In this document: in pieces, positions 32,852 to 42,638 of the stretch
Numbering within the stretch: position 1 is the stretch's first letter
Layout of the letters: each line of letters starts with the position of its first letter
Assembly (NCBI GenBank): GCA_964630905.1
Contig: CAZVWR010000001.1
Location: 62,001-126,000, forward strand
DNA: 64,000 bases
Direction: 5' to 3'
From: JAGOEX01 sp964630905
GTDB taxonomy: Bacteria; UBP6; UBA1177
Translations under genes and position numbers: made by a program
The notes under the pieces: generated by a model
Seen by the model: only the letters and a program-made list of their open reading frames with translations
What the model was told of the DNA's origin: nothing
Database searches by the model: none

Positions 32852-33880
32852 TTATGATTCAAGAATGTTTGAAATAGATTCCATGTGATTAATATGATAA
32901 ATGACCTTTGCAAAAAGACGGGTCACGCTCACTTCGTTATACCACGGATGGTCGGCAGAGAACTTTTCGCCTCTCCAGACAGCATTGGTGCCGGTTACAG
33001 ACCGGATCGTCCCTTTTGCACAGGCTTCGTCCAGCTTTTTTACAGCATCCCCGTTAAAAAACGGAAATGTACAGAAAACATCAATATTTTCAGCACCGAG
33101 CTCTTTGAGTTTTGAACATGCCGCGATCAGGGTTCCACCGGTTGCTATCATGTCGTCAACTATTACAACATTTCTTCCGGCAACATTACCGACCAGCCTT
33201 GCTTCAACGACAACAGATGCTTTTGAATAATCTCTTTCCTTTACGATAAGAGCCATATCTGTCTTAAGCTCTCTTGAATAGTATCTTGCAGTTTCAGCAC
33301 TTCCGACATCGGGTGCAACAACAACGGTGTTCTCGTTTATCAGTGATCTCTTGCACATTGCCTTCATAAGCTGTCTGCTGGCATGAAGGTTGTCAAGACG
33401 GGCACGATGGAAAAAACCGGCAATAGCTTCAGCGTGTATATCAATCGTCAGAACTCTCGAAGCACCGCTTTCCTCAATGAATGCTGAAACCATTGAAGCT
33501 GTAACACTTTCACGACCTTTTCTTCTTTCCTGCCTTGCATTGGGGAACTGCGGAATGACTGCCGTTATCGAACCGGCATCACTGTTGTATGCGGCATTCA
33601 CCGCTGTCGCAAGCGCCATCAGATTGTCATTAACAGAAAGATCACTTAACGGGTCGTCCATGAGCTGAATTATGTAGACATCCATTCCCCTTATCGGTTC
33701 ATCGATCGAAGTCTTGATCTCGCCGTTTGCAAAATGGGTTTCTGTGGTTTTGATATATCTGAAACGGTCCTCGCGGTTGTCCCTCATATATTTATCTTTC
33801 AGGTACTCAACAACGGAATTGGAGAAAGCTTTGCCTGAATTACAAGCAATAATACCGAGTTGCCCTCTATCTAAACTCAT
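32852..33880 (-). CDS. prs: Ribose-phosphate pyrophosphokinase (PRPP synthetase)
   Basis: 342 residues, about 25 more than the usual ~315. IPQFPNARQERRKGRESVTA (flexible loop region) and VLTIDIHAEAIAGFFHRA match the family; HAEAIAGFF replaces the common HxxQIQGFF. The PRPP-binding loop is VVIVDDMIATGGTL. It makes PRPP from ribose 5-phosphate and ATP. The first gene of a prs-purC-ftsH-lipoprotein operon. The sequence diverges from class I housekeeping enzymes enough that regulation may differ. Confidence 0.92.
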   Translation of the reverse strand: MSLDRGQLGIIACNSGKAFSNSVVEYLKDKYMRDNREDRFRYIKTTETHFANGEIKTSIDEPIRGMDVYIIQLMDDPLSDLSVNDNLMALATAVNAAYNSDAGSITAVIPQFPNARQERRKGRESVTASMVSAFIEESGASRVLTIDIHAEAIAGFFHRARLDNLHASRQLMKAMCKRSLINENTVVVAPDVGSAETARYYSRELKTDMALIVKERDYSKASVVVEARLVGNVAGRNVVIVDDMIATGGTLIAACSKLKELGAENIDVFCTFPFFNGDAVKKLDEACAKGTIRSVTGTNAVWRGEKFSADHPWYNEVSVTRLFAKVIYHINHMESISNILES

Positions 33881-34040
33881 TTTTTCCTCCGGAAATTAAA
33901 AAAAGCAAAGCACTGCATATATATAATGTCACATCGCTTTATTTACAAGATTTTAAGAGAAATATTTTTATAAGATTTGACTTGCCATAAAATGCGATTC
34001 CTGTAAACTTGGCAAGGATTTTGATTTATAAAGGTGGAAT

Positions 34041-34508
34041 ATGACTGAAAGAAAAAATTCGGACAATTTAAAGCTCCTGAAACAGTACCGCGGACTTGTA
34101 GAAGAGATAGAATCGGCACTTTCCGATCTGCTCGACCCTGAAAAAGCCCAAAAGAGCGGGATTGATTTTCCATACGATGTGTTTATTGATGAGGGTGGCT
34201 GCCGGCTTGTCGTTGAAGTCGAAATACCGGGGCTTACGATGGAAAATGTCAATGTTTTCGGGTTTGACCAGTTCATTGAGATAAGAGGCAACAAGGATAC
34301 TTTAAGAAGCAACCGTTATGAAAACTGTGTATGTCTTGAAAGGGAGAACGGTGTTTTCCAGAAAGTTATCCATCTTGGAAGAGCAGTCAATTTCAACAAG
34401 GCGGCTGTTTCAATAAACGACGGAGTGCTTGTGATAAAATTTCCTATCGTTGTTGACAAAAGAGGTATTATCAAAATAGAGCCTGAAAACGGAGGAGAAA
34501 ATGAATAA
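34041..34508 (+). CDS. Hsp20/alpha-crystallin family small heat-shock protein
   Basis: 155 residues. The alpha-crystallin domain spans ~50-145: YDVFIDEGGCRLVVEVEIPG, LTMENVNVFGFDQFIEIRGNKD and FQKVIHLGRAVNFNKA, finishing VLVIKFPIV instead of the usual GVLTI. It is an ATP-independent holdase in the cytosol. Its 3' end overlaps the lon start by 8 bp, linking holdase and protease in one heat-shock-type operon. A TTGACT at 33978 may be a -35 box, but no convincing -10 was found. Confidence 0.9.
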   Translation: MTERKNSDNLKLLKQYRGLVEEIESALSDLLDPEKAQKSGIDFPYDVFIDEGGCRLVVEVEIPGLTMENVNVFGFDQFIEIRGNKDTLRSNRYENCVCLERENGVFQKVIHLGRAVNFNKAAVSINDGVLVIKFPIVVDKRGIIKIEPENGGENE

Positions 34509-36843
34509 CGGAAACGGAACAACCAACATAATTCCCCCTTCACTTCCGGTACTGCCGCTCAAAGATTCAGTCCTTTTCCCATATATGATAATGAATGTCA
34601 ATGTTCAGCGCGGCTTTTCCTCAAGTGCTGTCAACAGAGCTATAACCGCTGAAGGATATCTCATTGTTACAGCACAGAAAGACCCTTCTCTTGACCAGAT
34701 AAAGGACGGAACAGTCTACCCGGTCGGCACAGTGGCAACCGTTATTAGAATGCAGAAGAACTTTGACGGGAACATGATGCTTTACATTCAGGGTTATAAA
34801 AAAGCATCTCTGCAGAACATCCGGTTTGATGAACAGGGGGGTTATTATACTGCTGATGTCAGCGTGATAGACGATGAACCCGATCAGAACAATGTGATGT
34901 CACAGGCACTGATGACCGAAATAAAACGGCAGATAAAGAACATTGCCGATCAGGGCGAGATCATGCTCCCTCCTGAAGCACTTGCTGCAATTCAGGGTGT
35001 AAAGAACCCGGGTCGGCTTGCAGAGATCATCATGAGCCATCTTTCAAAATCGGTTGAACTTTCACAAAGAGTGCTTGAAGAGAACTCAGTGATGAAAAAA
35101 CTTCAGATCGTTCATGAATCACTTGAAAAAGAACTTTCGCTCATCGAAATACAGTCCGACATCCGCAACAAGGCGAAGGAAAGGCTCGGCAAAGCCCAGA
35201 AGGAATATTTTCTCAAAGAGCAGATGAAGCAGATCCAGAAGGAACTTGGAAATGAAGATCCCCATCTTTCTGAAATTCAGGAATATGAAAAGAAACTTGA
35301 TTCGATTGAACTTCCTGAAAATGTCAAGACCGAAGCAAAGAAACAGCTTGACCGCCTCAGAACAATGAACCCAGCGGCATCTGAAACCGTCGTGGTCAAG
35401 ACTTGGCTTGACACAATTCTCGAACTTCCGTGGATGGAAGAGACAAAAGATAATAAAAACATTGCAAAAGCTGGCAAAATACTTGAAGAAGACCATTTCG
35501 GGCTCGAAGATGTGAAAGAAAGGATCCTTGAATTTCTTGCGGTAAGACAGATCCGCGGCAACTCGAAATCACCGATACTGTGCTTCATCGGGCCTCCCGG
35601 AGTTGGAAAAACATCTCTTGGAAAATCGATTGCACGGGCTCTGGACAGAAATTTCTACCGTCTGAGCCTTGGCGGACTTCACGATGAAGCTGAGATCAGA
35701 GGTCACAGAAGAACTTATGTCGGTGCAATGCCCGGAAAAATTATCGAAGGAATAAAGACAAGCGGTTCCAGCAACCCCGTTTTCATGCTTGATGAAATTG
35801 ATAAAGTGGGCAAGGATTTCCGCGGAGACCCATCTTCGGCACTCCTTGAAGTGCTTGATCCTGAACAGAATTTCTCGTTCCTTGACAACTACATCGGGAT
35901 ACCTTTCGATCTCTCAAAGGTGTTTTTCATAGCTACAGCCAACTGGGAAGAAACCATTCCGGCTCCGCTCAAGGACAGGATGGAGATAATCCGGCTGTCA
36001 GGATACACAGACCCGGAAAGACTTGAGATCGCAAGAAAATATCTTATTCCAAGACAGCTTGAAAACTGTGGATTAAAGGCAAAAGAGCTGAAGTTCACTA
36101 ATGATGCTCTTCTTTTCATTTCAAGAAGATACACTAGAGAATCAGGTGTCAGAAACCTTGAAAGGCACATCGGATCGATCTGCAGAAAAATAACAACGCT
36201 AAAGGTTCAGAAAAAGGATTTCCCGAAAACCATAACACCGAAACTTGTTGAAAAATATCTCAAACTTCCGCCCTATTCTGATACCGAACTTGATTATGAT
36301 GCGAGAATTGGTGTTGTGACAGGACTTGCATGGACTCAGTACGGTGGAAGCACACTGAAGATCGAGGCAAACTGGATGAAAGGCAAAGGGGGGCTGATCC
36401 TCACAGGACAGCTCGGCGATGTAATGAAAGAATCGGCAAGGATCGCCCTTTCATATATACAAAGCAATGCTGAAACTTTCGGACTCGGACTCGACTTTAC
36501 AACTGAAGACAAGGACATCCACATCCATTTTCCGGCAGGAGCGATACCCAAGGACGGTCCAAGTGCAGGTATAACAATAACCACCGCACTGTTAAGTCTG
36601 TTCCTTAAAAAAGAGATCGACCCGTTCACCGGAATGACAGGCGAAATATCGCTCACCGGAGAAGTGCTTCCCATCGGCGGACTCAAGGAAAAACTCCTTG
36701 CCGCAAAAAGGAACAAAGTGAAAAAAGTGTTACTGCCCGAAAAGAACCGCCCCCTCTATGAAAGCATATCAGAAGAGATCAGATCAGGAATAGAACCCCT
36801 TTTCGTCAGCGAATATCACGAAGTTTTCGAAGAATTATTTTAA
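34501..36843 (+). CDS. lon: ATP-dependent Lon protease
   Basis: 780 residues, full length. The N-terminal substrate-binding LON domain is PVLPLKDSVLFPYMIMNVNV, followed by coiled coil (KAQKEYFLKEQMKQIQKELG). Walker A is IGPPGVGKTSLGKSIAR and Walker B is VFMLDEIDKVG. The protease domain has the catalytic Ser in PKDGPSAGITI and Lys in GGLKEKLLAAKRN. It removes misfolded and regulatory proteins in the cytosol. ATG 34501 has GGAGGAGAAA immediately upstream within hsp20. Confidence 0.97.
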   Translation: MNNGNGTTNIIPPSLPVLPLKDSVLFPYMIMNVNVQRGFSSSAVNRAITAEGYLIVTAQKDPSLDQIKDGTVYPVGTVATVIRMQKNFDGNMMLYIQGYKKASLQNIRFDEQGGYYTADVSVIDDEPDQNNVMSQALMTEIKRQIKNIADQGEIMLPPEALAAIQGVKNPGRLAEIIMSHLSKSVELSQRVLEENSVMKKLQIVHESLEKELSLIEIQSDIRNKAKERLGKAQKEYFLKEQMKQIQKELGNEDPHLSEIQEYEKKLDSIELPENVKTEAKKQLDRLRTMNPAASETVVVKTWLDTILELPWMEETKDNKNIAKAGKILEEDHFGLEDVKERILEFLAVRQIRGNSKSPILCFIGPPGVGKTSLGKSIARALDRNFYRLSLGGLHDEAEIRGHRRTYVGAMPGKIIEGIKTSGSSNPVFMLDEIDKVGKDFRGDPSSALLEVLDPEQNFSFLDNYIGIPFDLSKVFFIATANWEETIPAPLKDRMEIIRLSGYTDPERLEIARKYLIPRQLENCGLKAKELKFTNDALLFISRRYTRESGVRNLERHIGSICRKITTLKVQKKDFPKTITPKLVEKYLKLPPYSDTELDYDARIGVVTGLAWTQYGGSTLKIEANWMKGKGGLILTGQLGDVMKESARIALSYIQSNAETFGLGLDFTTEDKDIHIHFPAGAIPKDGPSAGITITTALLSLFLKKEIDPFTGMTGEISLTGEVLPIGGLKEKLLAAKRNKVKKVLLPEKNRPLYESISEEIRSGIEPLFVSEYHEVFEELF

Positions 36844-36859
36844 CCTTTCTCAACTCACC

Positions 36860-36970
36860 CCCCCCCGGCCCTTCAGGCGCGGGCTTAGGAAACACCACCC
36901 TTCAGGCGGTTTTAATGAGCGGACTGAAGGTTCGCGTTATCTCAGCCCACGGTCGCAGGCCTGGGTTTGG
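36860..36970. repeat. Repeat E at the convergent ends of lon and the Cys-repeat lipoprotein gene
   Basis: GGCCCTTCAGGCGCGGGCTT, ACCCTTCAGGCGGTTTT, GGACTGAAGGTTCGCGTTAT CTCAGCCCACG. Its partner is inside the GT-C gene at 9600-9705. Several inverted segments could act as a terminator for lon. It fills the 136-bp gap. Confidence 0.85.
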
Positions 36971-36979
36971 ATAATTTAT

Positions 36980-39900
36980 CTATTTCACACAGATCACGAA
37001 ACTGGTTCCGGTCTTACCCGTCATATTCACATTTCCAGTCTCAAAATCAACTGTATAAGCATTCGCCGGAGTTGCATGAACAGTCGTTGATGTCCAGAAA
37101 CTGCCGGTTCCGACAAGTGGCGGAACAGTGTATAAAGACTCAAAAGCAAATGATTGAAGCTCAACAACCGTCGGAAGCCTGAACCCTGACATTCCGCCAC
37201 TTGCACCATCATCACCTACAACAAGGGTTGCACAATATTCAAGAGCATCTTCCCAATCAACTGCTATCTGAGCACTGTCATACTGCCAGAAAACCATCAT
37301 TCCTGAGCTCCTGTCAAGAACATCAGAAAAAAGGTCTCCTGATTGGAACATCTCTCTATCAGCAAACTGTTCAGCTCCTCTGACACATTTGACATAACCT
37401 GCTGAAGATTTTTCAGATTGAATAGTTGTTCCATCAACTGATGAAATAAGATGATAAATATTTCCTAATGACCAATATTGATCTGATTGAGATAAAATAA
37501 AATCACTAAAAATTAATGGCACCGTTTTTTCAAGATTAATAATCGAACTGAACTCATAAGTAGCAGGAATTCTCCAGTCAGTATAACCACCTAATTCAGA
37601 AGCATCACAGTAATCCCATGCTTCTGATAATGTACACTTGGAACCGGCAGGATCCCCTTCTGTGCATCCTGAGTATGTTGAAGGAGTTGATCTCTGCCAC
37701 ATGAGTCCGCTGATATTTTCAGTTATCACATCTGTATCAACTGTAAAATCTTGAATTGCATAATTAAACTGTGGTTCCTGACCATAGAAAGGGTCACCTT
37801 CATTTGGACAGGTAACTATTCCAGTGTTGTCATAACATTCCGTTTGTGAAGTTGTAAAGAACGGGCTTGAATAAGACAAATCTTCTACACATATCGAAAA
37901 ATCAGGAACAGAACAATCAGCAGGACAAAGAACTGTCCCGGAACTGAATTGTGCAAAATCGGTGCACTGAACATCGTTTGTATCACAGAACTCACCTTCA
38001 TCAATTATTCCATTACCGCAGTCTGTCAGCAATGTGCAATCTGTCTGACAGAACCCGGGCAAACCATTATTAAGCCCGTCATCACATTCTTCTTCCAACT
38101 CCTGAGTAGTTCCGTCACCGCAGTATCCACCTTCGTTATATCCGTTACAATCACTGTTGCAGTAACCATTTCCAAAAGGATCATATTGTCCATTGTTAGA
38201 GCCGTTATCACACAACTCTCCTGTTTGAAGAATTCCATTTCCGCAATATACCTCAACTGCACTGCAATCCGCAAGACAGTATCCTGGGTTGCCGTTGTTT
38301 CCACCGCTATCACAAATTTCACCATCTTGTAAAATTCCATCTCCGCAATATTCAGTCATGCCGGTACAATCTGAATTACAAAATCCGTTGTTTCCGTTAT
38401 TGTCACCGTCATCACAGAACTCCGTGCTGTTTTTCCAGTCATCGCCGCAATAACCGACATGCATTCCGGAACATGATGAGTTACAATATTCAGGTTTTCC
38501 GTTGTTTTCACCATCATCGCATGTTTCGGAATATTCCTGCTGTGTAGCACCGTCACCGCAACGAATACCAGGCCCTGAACAAGTTGAATCACAGTGCCCG
38601 TATGTTCCGTTCATTGTGCCGTCATCACATTCTTCATTTCCGTTTTCTATTCCGTCACCGCAGAATCCGCCTTCACCCCTTCCATCACAAGTGCTGTTAC
38701 AATAACCAGGGGACAGGAACATGTACTGTCCGTTCAGCGTTCCGTCATCACATATTTCATCACCGTTAAGAAAACCGTCCCCACAATATGTTACAGTTCC
38801 GGCAACTTCAGTACACGATGTTGTGCAGACTTTGCATTCTGTCAAACCATAGCCACACTCTGTAACACCATTGTCAGTACCGTTATCACACTGTTCCGGA
38901 CCCTGTTGCAAACCGTCTCCGCAGTATCCGCCGTCACCTCTTCCCTGACAATCGGTATTGCATGAGCCCGGGAAATCAGCACTGTATTGACCATTATTTC
39001 CAGTCCCCTCATCACAAACTTCATTATCCTGCTTGCTTCCGTCTCCGCAGTATATAGGTGTGCCGGGTGCAGTTTTACAGTCGACTTTGCAGACATCACA
39101 ACTCAAAAGACCGTAATCGCAATATGCATTTCCATTATTTGCTCCGTTATCACACTGCTCAGGCCCCTGAATTCCACCGTCTCCGCAATATCCGGCAGCA
39201 CCGGTACCTTTACAATCAGAATCACAGGTTCCGGGGAATGCCGCCTGATATGTTCCGTTCAAAGATCCCTGATCGCAGACCTCACCGAACATATCTTCCT
39301 TTTTGCTGTTTCCGCAAAATCTTGTCAATCCATTTGACTCAATGCATGAAGTTGAACAAACCTTACAGCTTGTCAGACCATATTCACAGTATATCTGACC
39401 GTTATTTGCTCCGTTATCACACTGTTCCGTTCCGTTCTTTATGTTATCTCCGCACCATTCAAAAGGACCTGTGCAGGCAGTGTTACAATACCCCTGCTTT
39501 CCGTTGTTATCTCCGTCATCGCAATTCTCATTATGTTCAGGCTGCTCAATTCCGTCACCGCACCGTATCCCCAGACCCGAACAGTCAAGTTTGCAATATC
39601 CATACTCACCGTTATTTTCTCCACTGTCACAAACTTCATCATTCTCAGGATTTATAGTGCCGTTGCCGCAGGTGGTATTTATTCCTGAACAGTCAATCCT
39701 GCACTTGTTATACTGCCCGTTCTCTTCACCGTCATCACACGCTTCATCATCTGTTGTAATACCGTCTCCGCAGAATGGACCGATCCCTGAACAGGATGAA
39801 TTACAATATCCATAGGTGCCGTTTGCAGAACCATCGTCACATGTCTCATTCGCCCCTTCTACAACTACGCAATTAGTAAATCCGGTACAATCTTCCCGCT

Positions 39901-42574
39901 GAAGTATTGCATCACCGCATTTTTCGCTGAAACCGTTACAACCAGAATTGCAGAAACCATACTTGCCGTTATTTAATCCGTTGTCACATATTTCAGGACC
40001 GTTTGGATCATTGTCTCCGCAGAACGGACCCATTTCTGAACAGTCAAGTTTGCAATATCCATAATTACCATTTTCAGTACCGTGATCGCATCCCTCATTC
40101 GCCCCTTCTACAACAACACAATTAGTAAATCCGGTACAATCCTCCCGCTGAAGTATCGCATCACCGCATTTTTCGCTTAAACCGCTACAACCGGAATTGC
40201 AGAAACCGTATTTGCCATTGTTTTCACCGTCATCGCAAAATTCACCATTTGCAGTGTCTTTGATCTTGTCACCGCAATATGATGTGGTTCCCGCAACCTC
40301 GGCACACTGTTCATTGCATAAAGTACATTCGGTTTCACCGTATTCACACGCAGTTTTTATTATTCCGCCGTGATCGCATTCCTCAAAAGGTGATTCAATT
40401 GTTGTATTTCCGCAATAACCTGCTTCTCCGATGCCTTGACAATCTGAATCACAGTTGCCCGGATACGCAAGCCGGTAATCACCGTTATCACCACCGTTAT
40501 CACAAAATTCTTCAGGTTGTTTTATTCCGTCTCCGCATTCTATTACAGTAGTGCAGGTTGCATTGCAATAACCGTATTGACCGTTCTTCTCTTTGTCATC
40601 GCAAAATTCACTGTCTGTTGTTAAACCGTCTCCGCAATAATTCCCGATTCCTGTACAATCAGATTTACACTTTCCGTAATCTCCGTTAAATTCACCGTCA
40701 TCGCATTTTTCGCCGTTTGAAAGCTTGCCGTCACCGCAATAAGCAACTATTCCGGCAACATTTCTGCAACTTACTGAACAGACAAAACAACTTGTAAGCC
40801 CGTATTCACAATACAGTTCTCCGTTATCAAGTCCTGCATCACACTCTTCACCTTCAGCCGTCTGCTCAATACTGTCTCCGCAGAATCCGCCTGCTCCGAG
40901 CCCTTTGCAATCGCTGTTGCAGTATCCCGGTGCATTTATCCTGTAACTGCCGTTATTTGCTCCGCTGTCACAAAGTTCGTCATTAAATGCATCGGTTTTT
41001 GAATCACCGCAGAAACTTGTTATCCCTTCAACCTGCTGACAAGATGTGTTGCAGACAATACATGAACTCTGCTCATAGGCACAGTAATCTGTATTTCCGC
41101 CACCCAGATCACACATTTCGCCAGTCTGCTCAACTCCGTCACCGCACCATCCGATTATCTCGGTACAGTCATCAGAACAGTATTCAGGTCCTATACCGTC
41201 ACCGTATGTCGCTTTGTCACACGCTTCATGAGACTGTTTCACACCGTCTCCACAGGAACCTAGAACTTCAGTACAGTCAAAAGAGCAGTATGCACCTATT
41301 CCCTTTCCTTCACCAACCGTAGATTCGGCTTTATCACAAATCTCTTCGTTCTGAAAATCTATTCTGCCGTCTCCGCAGAAAGTAGGAATACCTTCAACAA
41401 GATTACACACCGTGTTACATCTCTGACAAGGCGGTTCTTCCCCGTATTCACAGTATTGCAGAATGTTCCTTGTTCCCCAGTCGCACTGTTCATGATCCTG
41501 TTTTACTTCATCTCCGCACCTTCCCAGAACCGTTTTGCAGTCATCAGAGCAGTAAAGTCCTGTTCCATCACCGTATGTCGCCTTGTCGCATGCTTCAAAA
41601 TCCAGTTTAATCCCGTCTCCGCACCAGCCGTGAAAAGTCATACAGTCAGCACTGCAGTAGTCACCATCATCATTGTTGCCGTCATCACACGCTTCGTCAC
41701 CTTCCCAGTTTTTAACACCGTCACCGCAATGCATTCCGATTCCTGAACAAACTGAGTTGCAGTATCCGTATCTGCCGTTGTTCTCTCCGTCATCACAATC
41801 TTCATTCGGCTGTGTTATAAAATCTCCGCACGCGCCGATTATCTTTTTGCAGTTAGCGGAACAGTAATAAGGCCCTGTTCCGTCTCCGAACTCAGCTTTG
41901 TCACATATTTCATTATCCTGAACGATCCCGTCTCCGCATGAACCCGCGATCGTCTGGCAGTCGGCACTGCAATATGAACCGATGCCGTTTCCATAAGGAG
42001 CTTTGTCACATGCTTCGTTGGTCTGTACTATTCCGTCCCCGCATGACCCATTAGCGGAAGTGCAGTCGGCACTGCAGTAATCTCCGTTAAGATCGTTTCC
42101 GTCATCACAGAATTCGGAAGTGTCAATAATTGTATCGCCGCATTTTGCATATTTGCAGTTTGTTCTGCATGTAAGACCATGTTCACCCGGTGCATCTGAA
42201 TTGAAATCACCGTTATCGCATTCCTCACCGAATTCCTTTATTCCGTTTCCGCATCCGTAAGGGATCTTGTCGCTGTCATTATCCGGAACATCCTGATCTG
42301 GAGGAAAAATGTCATCATCAGAACCATCATTGTCGGGATCTATGGGATCATTATCAATATCTTCATCTGTTTCAGAATCAGTTATGCCGGAGTCTTCGTC
42401 ACCTACAGCATTGTCAGGATCAGGTTTTGCCGTATCCTTGTCAGGAACTGTCGCTGAATCGTCATCCACTGTCCCGTTGTTGTCCGGTTCGGGATAAAAA
42501 CCCCCACCCTTTTTGTCACAGGAAACTATCAGTGACATAAGAACTATAAGAATTGCAATTTTTAAAAGTTTCAT
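36980..42574 (-). CDS. Giant Cys-repeat (DUF4215-type) lipoprotein with C-terminal DUF1566 domain
   Basis: 1,864 residues from ATG 42574 (a start four codons upstream lacks a ribosome binding site). The signal MKLLKIAILIVLMSLIVSC gives lipidated Cys19. An acidic linker covers ~25-105. From ~105 to ~1535 there are about 45 tandem Cys-rich units of the form CGDGxxxxxExCDDGxNNGxYGxCxxxC, the DUF4215/Myxococcus Cys-rich type. Residues ~1615-1864 form two DUF1566/Lcl halves (ISGLMWQRSTP...TDWRIPATYEF; GMMVFWQYDSA...GFRLPTVVELQ). Probably an outer-membrane-anchored, disulfide-stabilised stalk with a C-type-lectin-like tip. It follows the giant secreted protein gene but sits behind a terminator. Confidence 0.88.
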   Translation of the reverse strand: MKLLKIAILIVLMSLIVSCDKKGGGFYPEPDNNGTVDDDSATVPDKDTAKPDPDNAVGDEDSGITDSETDEDIDNDPIDPDNDGSDDDIFPPDQDVPDNDSDKIPYGCGNGIKEFGEECDNGDFNSDAPGEHGLTCRTNCKYAKCGDTIIDTSEFCDDGNDLNGDYCSADCTSANGSCGDGIVQTNEACDKAPYGNGIGSYCSADCQTIAGSCGDGIVQDNEICDKAEFGDGTGPYYCSANCKKIIGACGDFITQPNEDCDDGENNGRYGYCNSVCSGIGMHCGDGVKNWEGDEACDDGNNDDGDYCSADCMTFHGWCGDGIKLDFEACDKATYGDGTGLYCSDDCKTVLGRCGDEVKQDHEQCDWGTRNILQYCEYGEEPPCQRCNTVCNLVEGIPTFCGDGRIDFQNEEICDKAESTVGEGKGIGAYCSFDCTEVLGSCGDGVKQSHEACDKATYGDGIGPEYCSDDCTEIIGWCGDGVEQTGEMCDLGGGNTDYCAYEQSSCIVCNTSCQQVEGITSFCGDSKTDAFNDELCDSGANNGSYRINAPGYCNSDCKGLGAGGFCGDSIEQTAEGEECDAGLDNGELYCEYGLTSCFVCSVSCRNVAGIVAYCGDGKLSNGEKCDDGEFNGDYGKCKSDCTGIGNYCGDGLTTDSEFCDDKEKNGQYGYCNATCTTVIECGDGIKQPEEFCDNGGDNGDYRLAYPGNCDSDCQGIGEAGYCGNTTIESPFEECDHGGIIKTACEYGETECTLCNEQCAEVAGTTSYCGDKIKDTANGEFCDDGENNGKYGFCNSGCSGLSEKCGDAILQREDCTGFTNCVVVEGANEGCDHGTENGNYGYCKLDCSEMGPFCGDNDPNGPEICDNGLNNGKYGFCNSGCNGFSEKCGDAILQREDCTGFTNCVVVEGANETCDDGSANGTYGYCNSSCSGIGPFCGDGITTDDEACDDGEENGQYNKCRIDCSGINTTCGNGTINPENDEVCDSGENNGEYGYCKLDCSGLGIRCGDGIEQPEHNENCDDGDNNGKQGYCNTACTGPFEWCGDNIKNGTEQCDNGANNGQIYCEYGLTSCKVCSTSCIESNGLTRFCGNSKKEDMFGEVCDQGSLNGTYQAAFPGTCDSDCKGTGAAGYCGDGGIQGPEQCDNGANNGNAYCDYGLLSCDVCKVDCKTAPGTPIYCGDGSKQDNEVCDEGTGNNGQYSADFPGSCNTDCQGRGDGGYCGDGLQQGPEQCDNGTDNGVTECGYGLTECKVCTTSCTEVAGTVTYCGDGFLNGDEICDDGTLNGQYMFLSPGYCNSTCDGRGEGGFCGDGIENGNEECDDGTMNGTYGHCDSTCSGPGIRCGDGATQQEYSETCDDGENNGKPEYCNSSCSGMHVGYCGDDWKNSTEFCDDGDNNGNNGFCNSDCTGMTEYCGDGILQDGEICDSGGNNGNPGYCLADCSAVEVYCGNGILQTGELCDNGSNNGQYDPFGNGYCNSDCNGYNEGGYCGDGTTQELEEECDDGLNNGLPGFCQTDCTLLTDCGNGIIDEGEFCDTNDVQCTDFAQFSSGTVLCPADCSVPDFSICVEDLSYSSPFFTTSQTECYDNTGIVTCPNEGDPFYGQEPQFNYAIQDFTVDTDVITENISGLMWQRSTPSTYSGCTEGDPAGSKCTLSEAWDYCDASELGGYTDWRIPATYEFSSIINLEKTVPLIFSDFILSQSDQYWSLGNIYHLISSVDGTTIQSEKSSAGYVKCVRGAEQFADREMFQSGDLFSDVLDRSSGMMVFWQYDSAQIAVDWEDALEYCATLVVGDDGASGGMSGFRLPTVVELQSFAFESLYTVPPLVGTGSFWTSTTVHATPANAYTVDFETGNVNMTGKTGTSFVICVK

Positions 42575-42601
42575 CGAAGACCCCATTTATCAAAAATCAT
42601 C

Positions 42602-42633
42602 AAAAAACCGGGGCGGACCGTAATCCGCCCCTG
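42602..42633 (-). terminator. Intrinsic terminator built from a palindrome A relative
   Basis: Minus strand: stem GGGGCGGA/TCCGCCCC (six-base loop) followed by GGTTTTTTG, 6 bp after the stop of the giant gene. It separates that gene from the downstream lipoprotein gene. The stem resembles the repeat at 29245. Confidence 0.8.
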
Positions 42634-42638
42634 AAAAA

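Noticed and set aside
33978..34010. Heat-shock promoter before hsp20.
   Set aside because: TTGACT is present, but no -10 or sigma-32-like element at suitable spacing and no CIRCE inverted repeat was found.
37949..41867. Multiple plus-strand ORFs of 60-200 codons opposite the Cys-repeat lipoprotein.
   Set aside because: They mirror the periodic composition of the Cys-repeat gene, lack ribosome binding sites and show no family motif.
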